Source: Oasisia sp. SBJ-2009 (Eukaryota; Annelida; Polychaeta; Sabellida; Siboglinidae). From it: a stretch of DNA of 64,000 bases. Shown here piece after piece: positions 37,701 to 50,300 of this stretch (position 1 is its first letter; each line of letters starts with the position of its first letter). Position numbers and translations under genes: made by a program. The stretch lies in contig OZ024863.1 of NCBI GenBank assembly GCA_964017155.1, positions 46,121,864-46,185,863 of the forward strand, in the 5' to 3' direction. The notes under the pieces were generated by a model that saw only the letters and a list, made by a program, of their open reading frames with translations, was not told the DNA's origin and did not search any database.

Positions 37701-39868
37701 TGGCTTCTGCTAGGGTGCACTCTCGTCTTGCTCAGATGGTTCATGTTAATGTGATGTGAATGCATGCATGTTGTGTAGTTGGTTAGTGGTGGGCAAAGGT
37801 GCTGGACAACACAGATGGATCATCTGTCAGCTTTGTGGATGCGGTTAAATAGTAAAAATTAACCTTATGCTGTTTTAGCATAAAATTTCATAGAAAGACA
37901 AACATGTTAACAAAGGGACTATGGTTATCACTTGTGTTTTTTTAACCATTATCATTTAAAAGGCCTTAAATTGAATGTTGTACTTTTTGTGGGTTTAGAC
38001 TCATTAAACATACTGTGTACTTGTGTCAGAGTATTGGGCTTCTATAAATGAATAACACCTTTTGAACACAAAATAAAAAAAATTACTCCTAGAGGGTGTT
38101 TAAAAGAAATATCAATTTTTATCAAATGTGTTTTAGAATTTTTTTAAGATGTGAATTTTTAGTCTTAAATATTGTTTTACCTTGACTTCCTGTTATAATG
38201 CTCACTGTATCTATTGTGCATGCCAATGTACTTGTTTCATATTCACTGCCAACAGATTCTCTGTATATACAGCTGTCACGACAGGTTTGTGTGAACTTGA
38301 TTCATAATAGTATTCCTCTTGCAGCAGCAATGGAACCCGGCCGTACAAGTGATGGCCAACTATATGGTACGGCTGTCTATAAACGCAGCTACAGCTTTTC
38401 AACCACCTTGCTCATTTTGCACAAAACCTTCGTCACCAGATGAACACTTGTGTTTAACAAATAAATACCTCTGGTGAACGGTTTCATTGTGATGCTCTTG
38501 TTTTGTTGCAACAGTTCAATGTTAATCCATGCTTTGAACTAATATTGCAGGTATTGGGTGATATTGTGTTATTATTTTTTGTTCGTCAACAGCTGATGTT
38601 ATATTTGCATTGTGTCTTTCAGGTTTTTGTGGACACTTATTGTTTTCTGCTTTGTGTAATAAACTGTTCGATATATAATACAGATTGGAGCTGCTGCTTA
38701 CTAATGCTTTACACAAGTGTTTGACATGGCATCTATGGTATGAAGTATGTTTATTGATGAAAGTACTGTGGTATAGTCATGCTAGCTGGTTTCATGCCGG
38801 CATTTTTCTAGAAGCCTTGAAAAAGTTGAAACCTAAAGCCACCCATCTTTCAACAGTCATTGGAGTGAGACATTCTGAGTAAATATTTACAGATTAAATT
38901 GTATTCCTAAAATATAAAATCAGCATAAAATACCATAAATGTTACAATAATTATACTAAATAAAATTGATAATGTGTAATAAGACTGTTGACCGTGTTGT
39001 AGGTACCAGGCATGCCAGTGGGTATGTACGGGATGCCGGCGGTACCGCAGCAGCAAGGTGTGATGATGGCAGGAGCGGCGGCGGGTGGCTACATGTACCC
39101 CCCGACCCAACAGCCTCAGCAGCCCTTCCAACAGGTACTACTACCCCTGCTACAGGGAGGTCTGGTCAGGTCCTAGTCGACTGTATGGGTGACGTATAGG
39201 TTTTTGTTTTGGAGTACATCAGGTTTCTAAGAACCTGGATGCAGTTGTCCTGTTTCACAAGGGTCCAGTAATTGTTGACACAAGCATCAAGGCAAAGGAT
39301 AATCATAAATTGGTTCAAGGTGTTGATGTAATAATAAGAGGTAGGAAATGTCCAGCTCCACGGGTAGGACGGTTAGGGGGCTTTCAAGCTGACAGCCAGC
39401 AGCTGCAAGTCCTGGCTGAAATAGGAAAACATCAGCTTTCTTGGGAGGCCATGAGGTGCCCTTACAAAAGACCAGTCAAGTACAAATTTCTTGTGTACAG
39501 TGACACTCTTTTAAGATATGTCTATGTAGAATTACAGAAAGGGTTAATGATAACTTTTTTGAGAAAAAAAGGCAGGCTGAACATTTACTATTTTTTGGTC
39601 CTCGGAGACCCTAGGGGCCCTTAGCATTATTCAGTCAAATTTTGATTTCTATAGTGCCAGAAAAATAGATCCTCAACTGTTTCTGAATGAAACAAGGTAT
39701 ACACAACAAGTATGAACATGTTTCTTTCACCGTCTGTTGTAGATGCAGAACCAGTTGGGTGGGCTGAGTTTGGGTGGGCAGCCGACGGCCACCCCCCAGC
39801 AGGCGGCGGGTTGGGGGGGCATGCAGCCCGCCACGGGTCACACGCTCTCCACCAACCTATGGCAATGA
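28707..39868 (+). CDS. SMAP1: SMAP-type ArfGAP (stromal membrane-associated protein), ~12 exons
   Basis: Exons 28707-28824, 30111-30244, 31787-31872, 32606-32690, 34638-~34705, ~35212-35378, 35915-36169, 36709-36863, 37561-37656, 38325-38366, 39003-39134 and 39743-39868 give about 487 residues (human SMAP1/2 467/429). The ArfGAP zinc finger is intact: Cys 33, 36, 53 and 56 (C-x2-C-x16-C-x2-C) with the arginine finger Arg61 in AGIHRNLG. The middle has a clathrin-box-like DLLGLD across exons 6/7 and [13 protein letters not shown]. The tail is Met/Gly/Gln-rich, ending [10 protein letters not shown]. The family stimulates GTP hydrolysis on Arf6/Arf1 in clathrin-coated traffic. The exon 5/6 join is not settled, and exons 9 and 10 rest on frame and weak donors. 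It converges with LTV1. Confidence 0.9.
30353..30627. mobile_element. MITE-like repeat with imperfect ~70-bp inverted ends
   Basis: The left end (ggacattttccagtgatcag, then ttgcctag) matches the complement of the right end (gggcaactgtccactgggaa) imperfectly over about 70 bp, with recurring ttgcccagtgg units and a central aaccctaa stretch. No clear target duplication. Located in SMAP intron 2. Confidence 0.5.
31963..32258 (+). mobile_element. hAT-like MITE, 296 bp, 8-bp TSD (copy A)
   Basis: Starts CATAGCTTTATGCAGAG and ends in the complement of CAGAGCTTTATGCAGG. The direct repeat TTTCACCA flanks it (31955-31962 and 32259-32266). The CAGAG-type terminus and 8-bp duplication fit the hAT superfamily. 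A second full copy of the same length, inverted, lies at 49312-49607. Located in SMAP intron 3. Confidence 0.85.
34246..34270. repeat. Short (TA)n microsatellite
   Basis: About 12 TA units in SMAP intron 4. Confidence 0.9.
37418..37535. repeat. TCAG-rich imperfect tandem repeat
   Basis: Runs of cagt/tcag interrupted by cctg in SMAP intron 8, ending about 25 bp before the exon 9 acceptor at 37560. It could influence splicing of the weakly bounded exon 9, but this is speculation. Confidence 0.85.
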
Positions 39869-41105
39869 CACTAGGATCACCGGATGTATGCGTTCTCTCG
39901 CTCGGCAACGTCAGTGTAAATAGGTCACTGTTATTTATACTGCACCACGAGATTGTGTCCAGCGTCACTGTCGTCACGCATCATATCATTTGGCGAGACT
40001 CATCTATCTACAAGTGTCACAGCATTGGTGACGGCAAACACAGGCAGCGTGACTGGTTAAAATAGGCACTTTGTGTTGTACGTAGGTAGTGGATGATTGT
40101 TGATGCTGGAAAGTGACGATCTGATGTCACGTAATTTTGAAGGGTCGTCTGTTTGGCCGAAGTATCACACATGTACAGTGTAAACAATGTAACACATATG
40201 TATCCATGTGATGTGTATATAGAGACAACAGTCCAGCTGAATGGACGTGAAACTGGCAATGTCCACACTCGAAATGTATACTCCGTCGCAGATTCGCATA
40301 GAAAACGTGCTTAGGCCGAAAAGGACTTCCTAGTTTGCCCAATGTGGTGGTACGTGATCAATTGTATGACCGCACTGACACTTTGTAATGTTTGCTATAA
40401 GAATAGGCACGTTTGTGAATCAACCAGGTAAAGATGTACTTTCAGTGGAGTATGTAAATATGTATTATGCCAGCTCAGCATGGACAAGAGAAAAGTAGGT
40501 CATTTTGAAGCAGCAACAAAGGATGTAGCTAGTGTAGTTAATAAATTCCATGCCAACAATGCTGGTGCAGGGTTGTCTTGTGAAGGTTTGCGTGACAACA
40601 GATAAAAGTGCATGAAGTGCTCTCAGTACTTCCCAAACGCATGCTTACAAACAAGAAACAGTAACACCCATTACATCTTATTTTATAATATGTGTAAATG
40701 ACATAATAAAACAAACACCTGACAATCTTCGCACTGATCTTCCTACGTAAGAGATTGGAGATCTTGCAGTTTTAAAACACATGGCACCAGAGTGCCACCA
40801 GTGGGAACTATCTTGCCATTTGTCAGCCATTCTGGAAGGTCCGACTACAACTACACTGTACTAATGACTAACTAATTGGTCCTTGTAAACACAATGTACT
40901 GTTTGCTGAATTCCATGTACCGACATTACATACAACTCACTGAACGGAGTGATAATGCACAAGAGTTGACCTGACGTTGTACATAACAGATAGGCCATTT
41001 GCAGGTCAGTTCACTAACGGGGTGCAATACTAGGTCAAAGACCAGGATGTTGTCGTCTTTTTACGTGCATTAGTCCTGTCAGCCACTTGTATGAGATATT
41101 GTGAA

Positions 41106-41111
41106 AATAAA
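41106..41111 (+). terminator. SMAP1: Poly(A) signal AATAAA, SMAP gene
   Basis: AATAAA within aaaataaaaatg, about 1.24 kb after the SMAP stop. It leaves only about 200 bp to the stop codon of LTV1 on the other strand. Confidence 0.5.
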
Positions 41112-41326
41112 AATGCTACCCATGATATTGGCACGACTGTGTTGGTTTTTGTTAATTGAGAAATGCAATACTGTGTTTTTCATTCCCTGTGTAACCACCA
41201 ATGGTATTAATTATTTTAAGTGCAATGCACATATTTACACAGTGTGTGTGGGGTTTACTGACTTAAAAGTTTCCACAAAGAATGTATGAACTTTTAAAGT
41301 AAATACCCAACAATGAAACATTGACA

Positions 41327-44300
41327 TTAAATAATTTTTATTGATTGGTTCTTCTGAAGATTGGCTTGTTCTTTTGACAGGCGAATCTTCTCGTCCTTGA
41401 ATGCATTCTTGGTGGCTTTCTTCTCAACACGTCTCATCTGCAATCAAACAAAAATGCTGCTTTACTCCCAAGTAATGTTTAATAGATATAAGAAGTTTGA
41501 TACCTAAAGAAAAAAACCAGACAGTCGGACATATTTTGCACTCATATAAACTCATTTAATTACACTCTCCTGTGAGAATGATTACTTCCTGCCATTTCAT
41601 GGTAACTATACTGTTCATTCCATAATAATTCTATGAATACTTCCATAACTATTTAATATTTTACAAACTTCTATCTATCTCTTCTTAATGTCCTGGTGTC
41701 TAATGTTGTTAAACTCTGTACTGTGTAGTATATTTACGTCCTTAGGCCAAGGCCTATGGCCAAGCTTCTATACACTATTCTAAATCATGCCTAATTTGAA
41801 ATGTACTCGTTTTTTTGGCAAGTGCCATTGAGAAAGTAGAAGGACTTGTCATATCAAAAAGATTGCACTGAACAAAATATTTTAGTCCAAGTACTAGACC
41901 CCAACCCTACTGAATACACAGGCAACATGCAAGTACTGTTATGTGTCAGTTGATTTGTAAATCTTGAGTATACAAACCCTGCGTTCTTCTTTGACAGCTT
42001 TCTTGCGCGCCTTCTTCTCATCTGGCATCTCGTCTTGGGGTCTGTACGTGCAGGCAACGTCTGCTTTGTTCTCTCTGTTTGTCTGTCGTTCTGTCTGTTC
42101 ATCCATCAGAACTGGCCTCCCCTTTGACAGTCTGATTGGTTTCACCTGTGACAAGTCAAGAAGACAAACCAGTTTCTAGAGTTGGTCAAATTGACTTAAA
42201 CATGTCCGTTTATGAAACATTTAGAATTTTGCGTATCATGCCGCATTTTGTGTTCAGTAACAAATGGCAGGATATGGCTAAGAAGATTGTTACACAAACA
42301 CTGGATTGGTGGCTAAAAGATTATACACATTCCAGCTGGACTGATGATTAAGAAGAAGGTATTGTATAAGCTGGATTGATGGTTAAAGGGATTCTCTGTA
42401 AGCTTATATACATTCAATATATTGAATCAAAACAAACATGAACATTTGCAATAAGTACACTTTCTGCTACTTTTTTCTTGCAAATCTCTGCATAACTTGG
42501 GTGTTATTTCTGGAACAAGCTGATACATAACAATGTTTATGTGAATCACCAACCTTGCTACCATGTGGGTGATTATCCATGCATATGCTATGACCACACG
42601 ATGACAGTTGACTTTAAAAAACACAGTGAACTTATTGGGTAAAACTGAAGCCTGGCGAACTGAACCAAATATTCATGACCATATCTTACATGAATAGTAT
42701 AGGCAGGGTCCAAACTAGAAACTCTGCATATGTGGAGTTATTTCTTTATGTTATTGTTGTTGATGGTCATAAGTGATTAATAAAACTCTTGTAATTAAAT
42801 AATTATGTTTACAGGATTAAATAAAAAATGTGCTTCCATTACAGATTTCAAAATTCTCAAAGAATCATAAATACAGATGTCCTAATTCATACTGGACTAA
42901 AATGACAGCTTCAGTAAAATGCAGAAACACAAACTATCATTTCTGTGGTCACATTATCAGCCAAGATGACACTCAATGGGAAATATTCATTGGAATAATG
43001 GTTAACCGTGGCAGAAAAAGTCACTAACCTTTCTTGGTTCCTCTATCGTTTTTGGATGGTTATACAGATTTGAATATGTGCCTGAAAGAAAACAACACCA
43101 GTTACACATCTGATTTTAACATTGACACAAAGTTTAACATTATATAACCGAGAAGTGATTTGTGTGCCTGTCCCTGATAGAATGCCAATAATTAAAGTGT
43201 TATGTGTTTATGCATGCATTTTGTGACAACAGATTCCATATCAGAGCAAAAAAGAAAATCTGGTTAACACTGAAACACCCAAGATACATCGATGCAAAAT
43301 TAGAGGACAGGCCACTGAACAGTTCTTAAAGAAAATAAGAAAACTGAAAACAAATTGGTACATTGTTTTACGAACGGACGGACGGACGAACGAACGGACG
43401 GACGGACGGACGGACGAACGAACGAACGAACGAACGAACGAACGAACGAACGAACGAACGAACGAACGAACGAACGAACAAACAAACAAACGAACGTCAT
43501 TCCACAACAAACTACACATCATTTTAAAGCACTTTCATACATGTATCTATAAATTTAATAAACTGCACAAGAGAAGGCTGACTCACTGAGAATGGATTCA
43601 CAGTCCCAGTCTGGTCGTTGTTTCTCCACAGTGATGTTCTCAAGATCATCATCAGACTCGCTGGATCCACTCACCACCTCCATGTCCTCTCCCTTCTGGA
43701 TTATGTCTTTTAACTTCCTACAAAAACAACATTCTCGTGAAGGCAGAAACAAATTATATCACAATAATCACACCAACATGGATGTGTGATTAAAAATTTA
43801 ATAAAACGGTTTGTTTTAGAGAACGTTGTTTTTAGAATGTTTCATAATTATAATAGATTTTACTAAAATCTGAGGTTTGAGGCATAACTATTTCTGGTGA
43901 AGCCTTTCAAAATAATATTTGCATTATAAATACTGTCATGTTTTCCCTTGTGTTTGTATTTAAATATGGTCACAAATGTTTGTATTTATATAGGGTCACA
44001 ATTGGATGACGTATTTTACTCTGTCATGGTGTTATCAAAATGCGGCATGATACGCAAAATTCTAAATGTTTCATAAACGGACATGTTTAAGTCAATTTGA
44101 CCAACTCTAGAAACTGGTTTGTCTTCTTGACTTGTCACAGGTGAAACCAATCAGACTGTCAAAGGGGAGGCCAGTTCTGATGGATGAACAGACAGAACGA
44201 CAGACAAACAGAGAGAACAAAGCAGACGTTGCCTGCACGTACAGACCCCGAGACGAGATGCCAGATGAGAAGAAGGCGCGCAAGAAAGTTGTCATCACAC

Positions 44301-47300
44301 GTTAATTATAGCAATACTAAAATATTATTCTGAAATGCATAATAAGTTCCATGTATAGACAGTCATAGTAAATCAGTGACAGCCAGGGCCGGTGTGGTGA
44401 GGATGGTTCCTCCTGTAAACCGCCACAGCCTACATATTGCTGAGGTAACTTACCCAGCGTTTTGCAGCCCCTCAAACTCCTGTAGAGCCTGTTGAAGTAC
44501 TTCGCTTTCAGGTGGAACATAGCCTGCAATCTCATCCTGGTCTAGAGCTCCAATCTCTTCATCATCATATTGCTCGTACAGCTGCAACAATGCACATCTT
44601 ATCACCAATAGCAGATAAGTAAAAGAACCACCTCCTTTGGGGCGGCCACATAAGTTTTGAACCTCGAGAAAACACATTGTATTATATATGGATATGGGTG
44701 GTAGTCAATTCCATGAAGAAAAATGTACAGCTGACAAACCTATAAACTGGACCACCTTTGTAAATTAATATACATTTTGGATATCAGAAGTACACGATAC
44801 AAACAAATATATAATCATGTAACATTTATTAGTGAAGGTGAGTGGTGTTTTATTATAATATAAATGCTACATATTCTTCTGGAGATATGCATGATCATAA
44901 CTATTTTACCTGAAACTAAGAAGGAATGTTTTTGTAGGTCTTTATATAGATTACTAAGAATCTAAATTGGTTAGAAATTGTATATAAAATTGTCAGAAAA
45001 TCAGTTATAAAACAACAAATATGATTTTTTCTAACAAAATGAGCCACATGTCAAAAACATTAAGTTAGACACATTGGAAAGAACGCTTAGTAAGCTTTCT
45101 AACAGTGTAAAAATCCTGGATGTAGTTCATATACGGCCAAAGTTATTCAGCTCTGAATATGTCCAGGATAGAAAGCATCAAACTGAGAAGATCACATTTG
45201 AAGTTCGCGGTCATGTAAGCACATGTTGTCATTTCAAATTTGTTTGTCTTGCTTCTATTTTACCTTTCGATGCATTCTAAGCACCCTCCCAAGTTACGTT
45301 TGTTTACAGATAGGTCTGTCTGGGGAACTCAGCTAGCAGTTTCAGACAGTGGACATTCTGGGCTTTCCTGTAGTACCAAATATGCCCACAATGCGTTGAG
45401 GGAAACCCCGAAGAATGCGACTCGAACAAGTACAATTTATCGGTTCTGTTTTAAGAAATTCATGCAAGAAACGTTATGTAGGATTTATAAAGAGGTTATA
45501 AAATTTATTAAATAGTAATATAAATGAGAAAAAAGTATTGCTAGAAAAAACACTAAAGTGTACTTTGGTGATAAAAAGTCAAATTTTTCAAAAATCACTG
45601 CAATGTTTACAATGTTTTCTCAAAAGCAAGTTTCCTCACATGTGACTCATTTTGTTAGAACACAACATAAATAGCAAAAACAATATATAAACACATCATA
45701 CATTGCAGATTCTGCAATTTTTAGGTATGATAATATTTGTGTATAAAGAGCCAATTTATGGACATGTTCAAGTTGGTGTTGTGAGTAAAGATATTTCTCC
45801 CATGTTAGGCCGAACACAACTGTGACTCAATACAGACCTTCTCAAACCTATCGTCCAGCAGCGTCAAACCCGCATTCCTTGTCACCACCGAGGAGGTCAT
45901 TGAGTAGCTGGTGAACCGTGACTTCGTCTCTTCCTCCGCAAATGACATCTCTCCCAAACTTCCAATATCAGAGGCGGCGTCGTCACCATAAGACCCTTCA
46001 GCTTCATCTGATGGTACGTCTTCAAAGTCAGCTTTTTCTCCATCTCTGCAACACATTTAAACACATTTTAATATGCTTGTGTTCACTGAGTTAAAGCCAA
46101 ATAATTATACAAATCTTTTTAGTAGCAACCATGTCTTTGTAGTGTACTTTATCATGATTTATAGCAGGAATGCTTACGCAAACAATTTACTGAAATGATG
46201 CCATGAAGGAATAGCTATATATGGCACACCAACACAATTATTTATACACATAAGTAAAACGACTATTACAAACCTACATAGGTCAACAAACAAAACTCGT
46301 GCTGTTACCGATTTAGTTAAATAATTTGCCAATTTGAGAAAGGTAGTACAGTAAGCTATATTTACTCATTCTCGCCCTCATCTCCAGATGCATTTGCCAC
46401 TGCGATAAAGTCATCGTCTAGCTGGTTAGCAGGATTATCAAAGTCGAAGTCATCGTCGAGGGCCGCCACAATGTCTGGGTCCCAGTCAGGCTGAGGTCCT
46501 ATCAGAAGGCAAAAGTTGTTACCAGGGGTACTTGAAATATATTGAAAGAAGTTTACAAACAAATGGAATTATGTACACATTTAAGAAACACAAAAAAATG
46601 TGGGAAGAACTTAATGAACAATGTTTACTCTAGACCTGCAGTTATATATATACAACATGTATTATTGGCTGAGGTGTTATTTTATGTAGTGTGACCAGCA
46701 ATATTATAGATATGATACAGTTGTAATATTGCTGGTTGTCTTTTATAATATTATTTTAGGAATAAATATTAAAGTAGCAATGCAGTTTGGATAAAAAAAC
46801 ATGACCGAATGACACGTATGCAATGTGACTTCCATTAGAACATCACCATAAAATAATGAATTATAAAAATTAAACCGATATCCAAGTAAACATTATGGAC
46901 AAACTAAATTCCTACCTTTCACTGCGACAGCTTTGTTTAGCAGGCCAATGTCAGTTTCTTCTTCTGTGGCAAATACAGTTGATGGTAGTTGTAATGCTGG
47001 CTCCTGTACCTGCAATAATACAAAAGATGTTAAACAATAAATTAGGACTGACAATCTTGTGTTAAAAAATTCAGTTGTCAATTACATGCACTAAAATAAC
47101 TAAATATGATGTTAAATAAAACAAAGACAACAGAAATGCTTCACAATATTAACCTTCCAAACAAAACAGAAACCTTGTCAGAACTATGACCAAACATACA
47201 GCCTTTCTTGATATTTACAGTAAAAGATAACACAAAATGTCTGGATGAACGTTACCACAGAGTCACAGACAAAGAACATGAAGGCAACAGCTGGCTACCT

Positions 47301-50300
47301 TCTGTACTTCAGCTGGAGCTCTCTGTGCCAATGTGTCAACTGCATACAGCTCGTCCACATCTCGGAGATGTTGCATGTAGTCATAGTCATCATCGTAGAA
47401 CACACCATATTTCTTCAGTTCTTCCAGTCGTGTTTCTGCAGTCACCTGAATTCAACATACACATTTAAAATAGTAAGTATCAAGCATAATACGTCAACTG
47501 ATATTTGACTCCAACATACAAAGCTACAGCTGGGTGTTGACAGCACTACAGTGTACTAATATTGTGTGTAACACACATGTATATCAAAAACCTATACACA
47601 ATGCTGAAAATGTCAACATATGTATCCTAGTCTAGTAACACTCAGGGGTCGACAATAGCGCTGGCCCGATGCATGTTTTGAGGGTGTCGGGCCAGTTCGG
47701 GCCACCAATTTTTATATTTTACTGGCCCGACGGGCCACTGGTTTCAACAAGTTACCATGGAATTATTCACCATGGCATTGTTTTATATAGTTTCCATCAG
47801 TTGTCTCTCATTACGCAACAATTAAACATAATCTGTGACAGCGTGGACTCGCGTTATCAGTCGAAACTAGTCACCATCTTGTTTACGAATTGCAAGTTCT
47901 CCATAACTTCGCACGGTGTCGCTACTGGCGACGTGAGGCGGAGACGCGAGGCACACACCTCCCCTAGCTAAGATAACGCTTCGGATGTTGTAGTAATAGC
48001 CGAGTGGTATCTAAATAAAATTTGTCATTGAATTTCGCGTTCTCATTTATTATTGTTGCTATCCTAATCTGTAAAACTAATAGACAAAATATGTTTAGCA
48101 TGTCACGACGACCCCTTGTGGACTTCTTGTGAACTTGTACTAAATAATAGTATTAGTAACGAAAATAATGATATTGAAAAAGTTATAGACCGTAACTATA
48201 GGCTAAGTAATAACTCACATAAAACATAGTCATGTTGTAGCTGAATTTTCTAACTTGTTTATTCCAAAATATCCATTCCAATAAGTAAAACGTCAAGTTG
48301 TCACAGGATTTCGCCATGCCGCAAACGGCAAAACGCCAACAGGTCCAATGTCAATGATCCCCAGCTTCCCGTTCGACCCCCGACTGTCCGCGCTAAGCAG
48401 TCGCCTGCAGCAAATACTTCTATGCACGCCATCGTCGCCTTCCATTTCTTTCTCCGATTAAAATTAATTCACACCTTGCGGTAAATTTATAACGTTTGAC
48501 AGCGCCAGGATCCACACCAACGTAGCAGTATCTAGGTCACCTCGTGTCACACGCATAGCGGCCAGAAGTCCCCGACTGACAGCGAACGCCAAATAAGGAG
48601 ATAGTCGGTCGAATATTTATTTGGATTTCCCGTATATACAGGTCAAAGGGCGGGGGGTACGGTGAAAGTACGGTGGCATTACTAAGGTCTAAACATCACG
48701 TATTTTCGAACATATCCTGCATCTTCAAAATAAAAATGGATTTCACAATCGATAGGGGCTCATTTGTTATGGCAAACAAATAACGTTTTTAACACTAAAA
48801 GTGAACTTCATTGACATAATACATACAAAAAAACACGTTTTTGTTTATTTGTCATTTCAGCTGCTGAATCAACCCTAATGAGCTACTCAATACTATTCAC
48901 AAACATCAAACATTTTGACTTATAATCTTCACCATAAAACTCTATAACCTCTAGCCTTTAAATAAAGAAAACAACAAACAAAACAGTTAAATAAAAAAAT
49001 ATTATTAAAAGTAGTTACGCTTACATTTTCATTTGGTGTCTGTAGAGGCAGGAGAACATGCTGTGGGGCATCATCGTCGGCCTGCAGGGGGTCCCGCTGA
49101 CTCCGATGCACCAAGTGAAATGTGACAGAACCCTTCTTGTCTATAAATTTCTTCTTCCTCCCAGGCTGAAATGAGACAACATGAATTCATACATATGTAT
49201 ATTTATTTCTGTATGTGTGACTGAGTACTAAGTCTTACAAGCCAACATATTCTCTTTATTTAAAGAAAGAACATATAATGTGTTATTTCAGCCAGCCAAA
49301 GTAGTGGCAGTCAGGGCTTTATGCAGGATCAAATTATTGCCAGTCACATGTTTTGGTGGACTCGTTGATGTTAACTGTTAAGCTAGTTTATAAACTTTCA
49401 AATTGTGCCTGATGACCTGAAATGGGCTACAGACACACATTTGACACCATTTACACTCACTTTCAAGGCATAACTAACAATATCTATGGTTTTGGAAGAC
49501 CTTTTTTTTTTTTGCCCGTCCACAACCCGTCCTCCGTATTTCTACCCGTCCATATTCGTTTTTACCCGTCCAAATGACGGGTGGACGGGTCTCTAGATAA
49601 AGCTATGGTGGCAGTGGAGACCTATCAGCCCCACTTCTAGGTATAAATCACCTAACCTGACAGAGTAAAATCACAACTAAGTAAAGTTAGCACATTTTAG
49701 TAACTCTTTCAAACGCATCAAAAACGCTATATAAATTATGAAATTTGTTGTAAATGTTATGTTACTAAGTAACTCTGACTAAAAGAGTTGAAGTGTATCT
49801 GCACGTGTAGACAATACTGCAATTCAGTACACGACAACGGGTCCCGGTTGTTTCGGCCAAAAACAGTTTCGGCACACGGATGTTTCGGCACACGGATGTT
49901 TCGGCACACGGATGTTTCGGCACACTCAGACCTACTCAGACGGATGATTCGGCACACCTTGTTAAAATTCGGGTGTGCCGTGACGGATGATTCGGCACAT
50001 TCGGCTTCATATACGCGGAGCAGAGCAGAGCGCACAAAATCAAAACGTGGTTGTTTGTATAATGTAGTAACAAATTAATGTAATAAATGTATTATGATTA
50101 TAATATATATAGTAATACAAATTCCCCAATATTAACCAAAAAATAATTTTTTTTAAATCCTGAATTTCGCAAATATCAGTCAAATAATAATATTAATATA
50201 CATTATATCTTACTCGCAATGGAATGACAAGCAACGCAAATAATACGCAAGCAATATAAATTCCCCAATATAAACCAAGAAATAATTTTAAAAATCCTGA

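Noticed and set aside
39310..39624. 104-codon + strand frame in the last SMAP intron
   Set aside because: Lies between exons 11 and 12, has no family resemblance I could name and ends with the intron. Possibly a transposon remnant, but unsupported as a gene.
43355..43552. Arg/Thr/Asn/Glu-rich frames over 43.3-43.5 kb
   Set aside because: Products of the ACGG/ACGA tetranucleotide repeat.
44107..44298. Independent gene from 63-codon frame near 44.2 kb
   Set aside because: It is the antisense of the inverted LTV1 exon copy; the same frame occurs opposite the true exon at 41964-42179.
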